Origin: Gymnorhina tibicen
Lineage: Eukaryota; Chordata; Aves; Passeriformes; Artamidae
Assembly (NCBI GenBank): GCA_013399875.1
Contig: VXAZ01002385.1
Location: forward strand, 210,797-274,796
Reading direction: 5' to 3'
DNA length: 64,000 bases
Made by a program: the position numbers and the translations under genes. Shown in pieces: positions 38,211 to 49,300 of this stretch; the first letter of the stretch is position 1; every line of letters starts with the position of its first letter. The notes under the pieces were generated by a model that was not told the origin of the DNA, made no database searches, and was given only the letters and a program-made list of their open reading frames with translations.

Positions 38211-40579
38211 GGCAATGTTTCACTGCAGTTTGAGCAACTGCTTTGCAGCTCTTCCCCTCCTGCAGCACAGACTTGACAGCGATGTTGGTGTTACAGCTGA
38301 CTCCAAACAGAAACTTGCAGTGAGATCTCCAGGGGCCCATGACCCAGGTCCTGCTGCTCCTCTCAGCTGTGCTGACTCAGAGCAGTTCTGCCATGAGCTT
38401 TCCAAGAGATCTGAACATCCATCACAAGGACGTGCAGGGAGTTTCCCCGTCGTTAACTCCAGCAGATCCCCTCCTCTCCGGCTGGGACACTTCTCCCAGT
38501 TCAAACCCATTTGCAATTCTCCGGTGCTGACCAGCACTGCAAGCTGCTGCACGAGCCAGCTCGGTTCAGCTGCCAAGCCCCAAATTTTGCTGCTCAGATT
38601 TAACCCAAACCAGATGTCCCTGTCTCCCTGAGGTGTGCCAGCCTCCCTGTACCACTCCTCCCCAGGGTCCTGCTATTCCCAGAGCAGCAAGGCCTGACCT
38701 AAGCCTCTTTGAGAGGTTCCTGCTGCAAGAGCCAGACACTCAAACCCAGTGTCGAGGCCACGGTGCCAGACTGAGGACACAGCCAGGAACAGACTGACCC
38801 GGCGGGCGCAAGAAATGGGTGCCTGCTTAAATCACTGCAACAACTCAAGGGCCAGATGACCTCCCACCATTCCAGAACGGGAGAGTCATGGAAGAACAAC
38901 CGGGTTGAGAGCATTTTCCAAACTCTCTGCTGGTGCAGAAAGAATTTCTGGAGAGCTTGGATCAGGACAACCTGATCTTTGACACTTGGAAGCAAGAGAA
39001 GGCAATCCACACAGGAGAAGAATTCACCCAAGGCATGTCTGGAAATGGAACTTGGACCCCAACACACACAAAAAGCTCATTTGAGAAGACAGAGCTGTAC
39101 ACTTGGGGCTGTTGCTCCACACAAACAGCATAAAGGCGCATCCATCATCTGCAAAATGCAACCTGCTGGTATTCAACGCTTTAGAAAATGTGATCTCAAC
39201 TCTTTACTGCCATGAAATTGTAAAAGAAATCAGGCTTTTTATGTCTAATCGTTATCTGCCCCCTTAGCCCCCTGTTAAAACAAGTATTTGCTCATTAAGA
39301 GTATTTGAAAATCAATTTGCAAAAATGCAAAACAAATTAAAGTGGCTTTTAAAATGTTTTCTGCGGATTTTTGTGTTTGTTTTTAAAAACAGAATTTGTT
39401 TTTACTTTCCTTCCCCCCAAAAACAACCTGTAAAGACCAATTCTTGATACCCCAACACATCTGTTCCTCTGTAATGCAGCTGGTCTGGCCAGCTGGGGTT
39501 TTGTGCATCACAGCAGCAAACCAGTCCAGGGGACTGGGCAGGGCTGGAGGTGCCAGAGCTCCCCAGTCTCACTCAGAATTGAGCTGTCGCTCCGTGTAAT
39601 GTCTATGGTTTTATACAGCCAGAACTGTGCTGAGACAGAAGCTGCCACTTAGCCAAGCTGAATGATAAACAGGAACAAAAATCTGCCTGCTCAAAGGGTT
39701 TGCAAAAGTTCCACTGGCATTTGGAGATCTCTCTCCCAGTCTTATATAGCTGGTGAAAAAGGGCTGAAGCATTTCAAATGTCTGTTTTCATTCTATTTTT
39801 TTTAAATCAAAATTTGGAAGAACAATGCAAATGCTCATGGAAACACTGAACCATGGAATAATGCAATGAGTGTTTAATACTTATTGAATACAGGCTGGCA
39901 ATTCAGACCAGGAAAACAACTTTCATTTTAAAAAGAAAATTTTTACAGTAAACTGGAAGATTTTTCATAAGAAAAGATCAGTGGAGAAAAGCCTGGCTAG
40001 CCCCGAAATACACAGTTATCTGTGATGGGTGCTACTGTCCAGGGATTCACCTGACACAGATAAATATGGGGCTGGTACCCACAGTGAGATCAACAGCCTA
40101 AAACTGCACAGCTCCTGAGCAGCTGACAAAAGCCAGGCAGCAAAGGTACTCTCAGAGCTCGTGCCAAATTACTTTGTAAAACTTTGGCACTTTGCTTCCT
40201 GAGCACTGCTGGAGACCTGGACAATACCTGGAGTTGTTCTTCTGAAACACCTTGTTATCTTACCAAGAAACAGTAACAGATAAAACATCGGGCTCTTTCC
40301 ACGGCCTGTCAAGGTGCTCCACAGCTGAAGTGTTACAACTCTCCCCTGCAGACTCTGAAACAAATTAGCTGTGGAGAAAGAGAGGCAGCTGTGCCTCGAA
40401 GACTCTGCCATGCCAGAGTCCAGCAAGGCCAAGGGAATGCTGCAACTACTGCTGGCAGGGGGAGTACAATGGAAAAGAACCTCTGGAAGATGTTGTACAA
40501 CAGAGAGGTAGCAGGAAATCTGGAGCAGGACACGTTAGAGGCGTTTCCTCACATATAGGGGGGTGTACAGATATATAGA

Positions 40580-40730
40580 GAGAATCTCAGAATCACAGAG
40601 TGGTTGGGGTTGGGAGGGACCTTAAAGCCCATCCAGTGCCACCCCTGCCACAGGCAGGGACACCTTCCCCCAGAGCAGGCTGCTCCAAGCCCCATCCAGC
40701 CTCCCCTCAGCTGTGGAACTCTCAGGGACG
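40580..40730 (-). mobile_element. CR1 LINE 3'-end fragment
   Basis: Reverse-complement CR1: CTCAGAATCACAGAGTGGTT, GGGAGGGACCTTAAAGCCCA, CCCTGCCACAGGCAGGGACA, then CCAAGCCCCATCCAGCCTCC, after which similarity fades. Confidence 0.92.
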
Positions 40731-43700
40731 TGAGAAGCCAGGCTGGGACTGGGGGAATTCCTCGGTCTGGAGACGCCAGCCCGGCCCCCCTTTGGACTGC
40801 AGGTTCTCCTCGAGCAAGGAGGAGAGGGATGGCAAAGCCCGAGCCAGAGACTGCCCTGGGGTGTTTCCTGCCAGCCACTGACCCGCAAGCCCTGGGACAC
40901 GTCCTACAAGGGAACCCCTGCAGGCACACACCGGCCCAGCGCTGGGGGTGAGCGAGGTGCACATTCCTTCAGCAGTCAGGGCAGGGATGGCCCCTCCGGG
41001 GCTGTGCCACAGAGGAAATGACTCCTCCTCAGCATTCCTCTCCTGGTCCCTGCTGAGACTGCTGCCCAAGACCAGGCTCCCAAAATTCTGCCCCGGGAAG
41101 CGTGGATGCAATCATGAGGTAAGACAAAGCTAAGCCAGAATCTGTGGTACTAAGCCCCTCTTTCATCTTACACATCCTCGATGCTTCTAACACAGAAACA
41201 AAAATAAATCCATTCATAGGAAAACATAAATCAGTTCACTGGAATTTCAATGGAACTATGGCTTATTCCTGAGGGTTTTCCAAAAAATGCTTCTACACAG
41301 CAGACGGGCATTTTTTGTTGCATTTGGGTTTGTTTTATTTTGTTTCTTCTAATCTTATTTTTGTTTAGGATTTTATTTCCTAGTTTCTCACTTTACTGTG
41401 CCGGCCTTTGCTGCACACAGCAACAGAAACCGACGTCCACCACTTATCACATACAGGAATTTTTTTAATATAACAGAAACAATGTGGCCCAATTCCTAAA
41501 AGGAAATGAAAACTCACTGCTCTGCAGGGCCAGCCTCTGGTCCGTGCCTGCGTGGAGCTGCTTGAGCGGGAGCCAAGCTCAGCAGGGGATGTGAGCACGA
41601 AGCACCTGCTTGAAGTCACCCAGCAAAGGTGGTCTCAGCTCCTTTCCCCCGTTTTCTGCGCTGACACAAAACGCCCCTGTGGCAATGATCTCATTCCCTT
41701 CTCTCCTTCCAGAGCTGACAGGAGAGGAGAGCTGCAAACGCTTTTCCAGCATCCCGTTATTTGCTTTACAACCCAGGGCAAACGCCAGAGCAGCCTCCCT
41801 TCCCCACGGGCTGGACAAAGCCGGAGCAGGAGACGGCCTCGGTCCTGAGGAGCTCACGCTCGAGCAGAGCAGGCACGCACGCGGGAGGGAGCAGTGATCA
41901 CTGCGCCTCTGTCACAAGGGAAAATCTTTGGTCGGGGAAGACAATTCCCTAACCCTCGCTCGCTGTGTTTATCCTTATGAAACTCAGTGAACTTTTCCTT
42001 CAGCCCCTTGGGCTGAGCAGGAGAGGCTCCTCATAGGCAGTTCCCCACTACTCTGATGGGGTAAGAACCTGCCAGCATGACCTGGATGCACACAACAACA
42101 GCTTTGGGATAAGTTTCCTTCTGAAACTCAGTTTAAATTGAAATCACATTTCCAACAGAAGAACGTTTCAATAAAATAAAGCATTTTGTCTCAGAGTGCT
42201 CTGTTTCAACCTCATTATTAAGTGGGGTTTCACCCTTGGAGGTGCACATGTGTGCAGAGACCCTGGACTGCATTTCCTCCTTAACCTCAGCACTGTCACA
42301 GGAGCACAGGCTGCACAGCCACAAACTATTCTGATGTTTTCAAATTAAAGCTTTTCAAAACTTCCATCCTGTCCTGCCCCCAGCTCCAATTTATTGGTCT
42401 CTGCTGTGACTCCCTGTTTCCCAACCCATAACAACATGGGTTTTGCAATATGACAACCACACTTCAGGGTGTTACAAACCAGCCCATGGAGCAATGTTAG
42501 AGTGAAATAATCTCTGCACGTTTAACTCTTCGGGTGACCCGTGGCAGCAAAAAGATTCCCTGCCTGCTATACTTGCAGCATTTAAGAGCAATTTCTTGTA
42601 GAAGCAAACCCAAAATCTCATGCCCTGGAGCTCCCACCGAGCAATGCCTCAGTTAATAACAAACACCCAGGTCAAGGGCCCAGGAAAGTCTCATTAAATG
42701 GACTCTGCAGCTTCAAAAAGCCTCTGCTGACACCCCGGGGAGGGCCTTTGGCTGCCTGCAGACCCAGGGCACTGATCACCGGCACAGCCCTAATTGTGCC
42801 CCTCAGAACGAAGTCACAGTTGAAAACCCCAGGCTGAATTACATTAACACCGAATTACACTTCTTTTGAATTAAAAACAAAAAACAACAAACCAAAGGAG
42901 AACAAGCCTGCAGTGAAAGGTCATTGGTTTTTACTAGCAGGCTGCAGTTCTTGCTCGATCTTCTCACTTTCTCCATATTTAAAGGTCAAATCCATCCACT
43001 ACTGATTAACACAAAGGCGCAAGTTCCTTCAGCCTTCCAAACTGCCCCAGGAAGAAAGCTGGGACACCCGGCTGCAGTGAGGCTGTGCCAGTCCTCACCT
43101 CCTTTTGGCAGCTGCAAAACCTCTCCAGGTTAAAAGACCAAAGTTTTAGCTGACTCTGATGGCTCCTACACCCTTTCAGCTGGAATTGTCAGACCAGAGG
43201 GGCTGTTTCTATCCGAAATTGGGAGTCTGCCCCCCACCTGACACCTCAGCCAGCATCCCAAGCCATTTATTGACCTGGTGACATTCCCTGCTCTCCCAGC
43301 CAAGAGCTGCCCAGGAAGAGCTGGGTTATGCTGTCCCTGCAGTTTTCACCTCCCTTCCAGTTTTGGGTCAGAGAGCTACCAGGGCAAGAGGTCATGAGTG
43401 GTTTTTCCTCTTCTGGGAGCATTTTAGAAAACGAACAAAGACTTATTTCAATTCCCATCCTGGCTTCCGTCCGAGATGCTTTTTCTGCACTGCAGAACTT
43501 GGCCCTGACTTCCTGCCCCCAAACACAGCCTTGGCAATTCTTTCCTCTCTTGTACATTCCCTTTCCTGACCCTGCCTGCTGTGCAGTGCCTGGGCACACC
43601 TGCACATCCACAACACAGCATTTAACAACTTCTCTCTCTTCCAGTTCTTCAAACTCCTAACAGAGCAACAGGAGTAATTCCTTTTCTAAGAGCTCCCCAA

Positions 43701-45971
43701 CTCCACCAGCACCACTTGCTAATTCTTCCAGCAGGGAGTCAAAGTCCAACTGACTTTTCTGACTGTTCATTTTTGGCCTTTGCTTGCCAGGAAAGCAGCT
43801 GTCGGCTTCAGCTATGCTCTTAATTGAATTTTTGCTTCCCTGGATTAACTCCAGAGAGTCCTTGAAAATGGACAGTTGATAGAAAATGACAGCTATTGCT
43901 CACAGGGAAAATGGGGTTTGTGCAGATTATTTACACGCTGCATAGGAAGGTTTTGTTGTGGAGCTGCATCAGAATATAAATGACAAAGCTTTTGAGGCCA
44001 CGGAGCTGCTGGCTTTGCTCCTTCTCCCACTAAACACCCATTTTTTCCTGGGGAGAAAATGGGGTTGGGGCTCAGGGCATTGGCACCAAGGTGAGCGTGG
44101 CACTGCTGCCATCGGGGAAGCTTTTGGAGAGGGCATTCCAGACCTCCCTCCAAACCTGACCATTCCAGAAACACAGCACAGAGGGGAACTCAAAGCACTG
44201 AGTGCTGGTTTGCACACAGGGAAGATAACCTTTGTTGTCTCCCTGTGTGTTACCATCCCTTAATTTCCCAGCTCTCGCTCTCCCACCTGAGCTGCAGATG
44301 GTCCAACAGACCCAACTCCCAGCTCTGAAATCAATTAAACAATTTGGTGCACATTTTGAATATGGGTATTTCCAGGCCTGCAGACTTTGTAACCTTAATT
44401 AAAGAGAGCATTGTAGGCTCAGTAAGCAGCTTTATCTTTAAAAAGGATTTGAAAACATAAAGCACTGCTCCAAAGACAAAATGTGTGTTTGCCCAGGAGG
44501 AACGTCCTCGATTAGTGAAGCCTGAGACAGCATTTGCAAAGCAGCCACTGAATGTCTCTGCATCCAGCTTTAGATGCAGGATCTGGGTTTGAGTTCTGGC
44601 TGCTCAGCTGCACTGCAAATCCAGGTTTCCAGTCTGGAGGCATCGGAGTGACAGGCAGTGCCATGAAGCACAGGCATCTTCAGAAGTTTCCTTACAGCTA
44701 TTAAACAACAGAGGATAAACAGGGATTTCATCTCCTACAACCCACAAATAATAATTCTATCCCCAGGAGAAAGCATATGAGGACGGAATAACTTTTCTGT
44801 AAGAATTGTTTCCCAGGTCCTGCCTGATGCGAGTAAAACACAGCAAACCCCTGTGTGCTGACAACAGGCAAATACATTTTTGCCAGTGATCAATGACCTA
44901 GAACTGAAACTTGACTAATAAAATAAATTCCCTTCTTTTACGGCATAAGGAAACCTTTGTCAGTTTTGGAATATAACCTCTCATGTAAGCTCTGAAAACT
45001 CTCCCCTTACAATCTTGTCCTTGTTGAACAAGGATCAAGTTCAAGTGACACAAAAGCCTTTTCTCAGCTGGTGCCTCAGCCTTTGTGGGCCACAGAACCC
45101 TTCTGGTAACTGGATGTTGTGCTTGGCTTCTCCCTTGTTCTGCACAGAAACCCAGTGGCCTTTGCTGCATGGGGACAAAAGCAGGCTGGGGACACGTTTT
45201 TAAGTCTTTCTGGCAACACTGCTCTGGCTTCCCAAAAATTGCTTTAGGTCAGTTCACAGAAGAATTAAAGCAGGGCCTCACCCATGGCCTGTGCAGTGAT
45301 AGGTCTGCCCACAGATGAATAAATCTGAATACACTGAAGCATGAATGACTGCTGGGAATTCCAAATGAATTCCAAATGAATTCCTTCACTACCCCCTCCA
45401 GCACGACTCATTTCATGTTCCCAACAGCCAGGACTCAGCAGAAGCAGCATCTTCAGCATTACTGGGAATTACAAATTCCATCATCCCGGTTCCAGCAGAG
45501 CAGCAATGCCCCACTGCCAACGGGGGCTGCAGCCCCAAAGCACCCACGCCAGGGGAGAATCCGGCCCATTTCTGGCCCCGTGCTGGTTTCCACGCAGAGG
45601 GGCTGATCACAGCTGCCGGAGTTGCTGTAGAGGGATCAGGCCAGGTAAGGAAGACAGCAGAGCTGCTCCTTGTTCCCTGCCCAGTGGCCAGGCAGGCACA
45701 GACACCTCCACGGCACTGCCAACCCAGCCCTGGTCCCTGTCCCAGCACAGACAGAGCCTGAGGCGTTTACTGAAGGCTCGAGAGCTGGGCCACGTTGTGG
45801 CACACAAGACACACAAAATGTCCCATTGCCACACCTTCAAACTCACCTTAAAGGGGGGAGCACATCCTTCACACCAGGCTTACCCAACCTGGCAGCCCTG
45901 CTGCTGACATAACACACACCTGTTGTGGAGTCCCAGCACCCCACAGAAGCACTTTAGGAATCAACACTTAC

Positions 45972-46050
45972 ACAGTGCGTGCTGGAGATGATGACGGAGC
46001 TGGAGATGAAGCTCAGGCCATCGTTCATACTGACTTGAAGAGCTGCTTCC
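45972..46050 (-). CDS. ANTXR1: ANTXR1 exon, Ig-like domain part 3 and stalk (probable exon 12)
   Basis: This 79-bp exon completes a methionine codon and adds 26 residues, [15 protein letters not shown] then [11 protein letters not shown]. It finishes the extracellular Ig-like domain just before the membrane. The acceptor is cttttcag and the donor gtaagt. The residue after the split methionine is glutamate, where I recall lysine in human, a charge reversal. Reading on through the donor gives five more residues and a stop, so an unspliced form would end just before the membrane. Confidence 0.95.
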
Positions 46051-46313
46051 CTGAAAAGAACCAAGAAACAAGTCAGGGCAGCTCATCCACAGCCCTCTGT
46101 CCGATACCGTCCCGGCCCCGCGCTGCTGGTGCTCAGAAAAGCCTCTTGTGCAGGTAATTCACCCTGGTGTGCCCTGGCCCCCGTGCTCCAGTGCACAGCT
46201 GCCAGTGATGGTGATGGGCACGAGGGATCCGGGCAGGAACAGCAGAGCACAGGGAGGTGACCCGGACCCATCTCCCCACAGGCAGAGTGAATACCGGGGT
46301 AGGAAAAACGTAC
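46051..46313 (-). other. ANTXR1 intron, 263 bp
   Basis: The shortest intron in the window, bounded by gtacgt and cttttcag. It contains no repeat I recognise. Confidence 0.9.
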
Positions 46314-46383
46314 ATGCCAACTTCTCTCAGCACAGGTGCTGGGCACAGCAGGTAGGTGTCCTCCACCACGAAAGGCTTCTCAT
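46314..46383 (-). CDS. ANTXR1: ANTXR1 exon, Ig-like domain part 2 (probable exon 11)
   Basis: This 70-bp exon begins with the last two bases of an asparagine codon and ends with the first two of a methionine codon. The 22 whole codons read [16 protein letters not shown] then VLREVG. It holds a core strand and a conserved cysteine of the Ig-like domain. The acceptor is tttccag and the donor gtacgt. The following intron is only 263 bp, the shortest in the window. By recollection the human reads FSVEDTY and ILKEVG here. Confidence 0.95.
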
Positions 46384-49300
46384 CTGGAAAAGAGAAATAG
46401 AGGGATTTCCTGCCAAATCAGTGCTACAGGCCTTAATGAGTGAGCTTAAATAATGGTTTTCCTCACTCTTGATACATAAATGAGATGGGGGATAAAGAGC
46501 TGCCTCACATGTCTGAGCCACAGCACAGCTGAAGGTGTGGAGCTTTTTGGAAGGTCAGAGTACAGGATCACTCAGGGCAGGAGCCCAGCTGGAGTTGCAA
46601 CAGGTTATAGAAGTGGAGATATCCAAGCTAAGAAAATTGTACATTATGGAAAATTTTGCATTTCAAGGCAGAAACATCTCCCCTGAGCTGCTGAGATGAG
46701 TTTGCTCACGTGGGTGGTGGGAAATGATGCTCAGGGCACCAGCAGCAGAGCACTCCTGATCCTGCTCTGTTCTCAGCTCTCACAAGCAGGGTCTCACAGC
46801 ACATTTTGCTGCATTTATGAGTCATAAAGAGGTACTAACTACAAGAATCTATCCCATCATGCAGAAGCAGGACTCACCAAGCCAAGCATCCCTTCCCAGA
46901 CATTCTTAGAAGAGGTTTCTGCTGGGTACAAAGTTTTAGAAAGCAGTAGTATTGCTGTGGTAATTCCTGTCACACATTAGAGTCCCTGTCTCATACTGGC
47001 ATATTTCTTTGCTTTGGAAGCAATATAAAAGGGTATTTCCTAGGCAGGTTAGGAATTGTTTATTTTTTACACTCCATTAAAAAAGGGGGGGCGGGGAAGT
47101 AAAAAAGAAATGGCAATGAAAAGTTCTAACCTTCCCTGGAAGTTCTCCTTGCAGCACATCCAGGCCCTCAGTTCTGCCCTGGCGTTACCAAACCAAGCAG
47201 CATTTCCCACTCTGCACAAGGCAGATGTGCAGTGGTGGCACAGCTGGTCCCACAGTGCTGTTCTCGCCCTCATTTATGACGATATCATTCACTCCCATGA
47301 ATTTATGACATTGTCTCAGTGCACACATGCCAAGAAAATGAAGATCAGTGTCTTGTTTTCTCCTTTGCTAGCTCTGGCAGCCAAGGCCAAAGGCTTCTCC
47401 GTGCCAGCATTCACTGAAACAAAAGCTGCTTCATCTTGCAGGGCCTTTTCCTTAGATCTCGTTAGGTTTTTGTTTCTCTTTCTCTCCCTTCCCACTCCCA
47501 ACTCCCATCAGTCCGTGCCTCTCTAGAAAGTTTATCAGCCCGGAGTGCCCCGGGGGAGCTCCTGGCCGGCCAGGCTGGCTGCAGGCAGAGATTAGTTTGT
47601 TTGGAGAATGTTTGTGTTTCACCGCAAAAATGAGTGACTGTTTCCCTCTGCTCTAAACAAAAGAGGATCCATTTGGTTTGCATAACTCCGGCCCATCCGA
47701 GTCCTTCCTGGAAAACCGGCCCAGGGAAAGCAAACAGAACAACACTTCGCTCTCGCACCGGCGCTGCGGGACGCATCGGAGGGAGCGCGCTGAGCTGGCC
47801 CGCGGCGGGACGGGCCCGCTGCGTCCAGGGCTCATCCAGGGACAGGGGCTCAGCAGTCCCAGGGCTCATCCAGGGACAGGGGCTCAGCAGTCCCAGGGCT
47901 CGGGAGAGGGGCTCAGCAGTCCCAGGGCTCATCCAGGGAGAGGGGCTCAGCAGTCCCAGGGCTCATCCAGGGAGAGGGGCTCAGCAGTCCCAGGGCTCAT
48001 CCAGGGACAGGGGCTCAGCAGTCCCAGGGCTCATCCAGGGACAGGGGCTCAGCAGTCCCAGGGCTCATCCAGGGACAGGGGCTCAGCAGTCCCAGGGCTC
48101 ATCCAGGGACAGGGGCTCAGCAGTCCCAGGGCTCATCCAGGGACAGGGGCTCAGCAGTCCCAGGGCTCATCCAGGGACAGGGGCTCAGCAGTCCCAGGGC
48201 TCATCCAGGGACAGGGGCTCAGCAGTCCCAGGGCTCATCCAGGGACAGGGGCTCAGCAGTCCCAGGGCTCATCCAGGGACAGGGGCTCAGCAGTCCCAGG
48301 GCTCATCCAGGGACAGGGGCTCAGCAGTCCCAGGGCTCATCCAGGGACAGGGGCTCAGCAGTCCCAGGGCTCATCCAGGGACAGGGGCTCAGCAGTCCCA
48401 GGGCTCATCCAGGGACAGGGGCTCAGCAGTCCCAGGGCTCATCCAGGGACAGGGGCTCAGCAGTCCCAGGGCTCATCCAGGGACAGGGGCTCAGCAGTCC
48501 CAGGGCTCATCCAGGGACAGGGGCTCAGCAGTCCCAGGGCTCATCCAGGGACAGGGGCTCAGCAGTCCCAGGGCTCATCCAGGGACAGGGGCTCAGCAGT
48601 CCCAGGGCTCATCCAGGGAGAGGGGCTCAGCAGTCCCAGGGCTCGGGAGAGGGGCTCAGCAGTCCCAGGGCTCATCCAGGGAGAGGGGCTCAGCAGTCCC
48701 AGGGCTCGGGAGAGGGGCTCAGCAGTCCCAGGGCTCGGGAGACGGGCTCAGCAGTCCCAGGGCTCGGGAGATGGGCTCAGCGCTCCCCAGCTCCAGAGCT
48801 CGTGCCAGAGCCTGGCTTCTGTGGTTTGGAGTGCTGTCAGCTGAGAGCGCTGCTGGAAGGGCTGGGAAGGGAGGGCGGAGCGCTCGGCTCGCTGCTGAGT
48901 TTGCTGCCCTGGACGTCGTTTCGGTTCTGGCTCGGGGCTGGCCAGGGAATGGTGCGGGACTCTGTCCTTGGACAGTTTTACAGAAGGGATGCCCAGGCCT
49001 TGATCCCCTCCCAGACACCACGGGCAGGGCTCGGACACCTCCAGGAAACAGCTCAGTGCCTCGCTTCTGGGCTGGCATTCCACTGCAGTAATGGCACAGC
49101 TTCCTCCCTACCTGGGCACCCTCCTTCAAGCAAAACAAGGTCTTGCTCTATAAACCCTCCCCGATGACTCAAACTGGCCATCCTGAGGCCTGAGCCCTTC
49201 AGATCAGGAACAGAGGAGGGTCAAACCTCCTACAAAAACACATCTGGGCTCTGTGGATGCCCTTTCAACCGGGTACCTGATACTGCTCAGACTCCTGCAA

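Noticed and set aside
47829..48790. CRISPR-like array
   Set aside because: The units are contiguous with no unique spacers, there are no cas genes, and the context is a vertebrate intron.
47634..49091. 485-codon plus-strand open frame with a 34-residue protein repeat (and an overlapping 388-codon frame at 47678-48844)
   Set aside because: Both are made by the 34-bp DNA minisatellite, which is open in more than one plus-strand frame with the same peptide pattern. They run antisense to ANTXR1 and have no recognisable domain.
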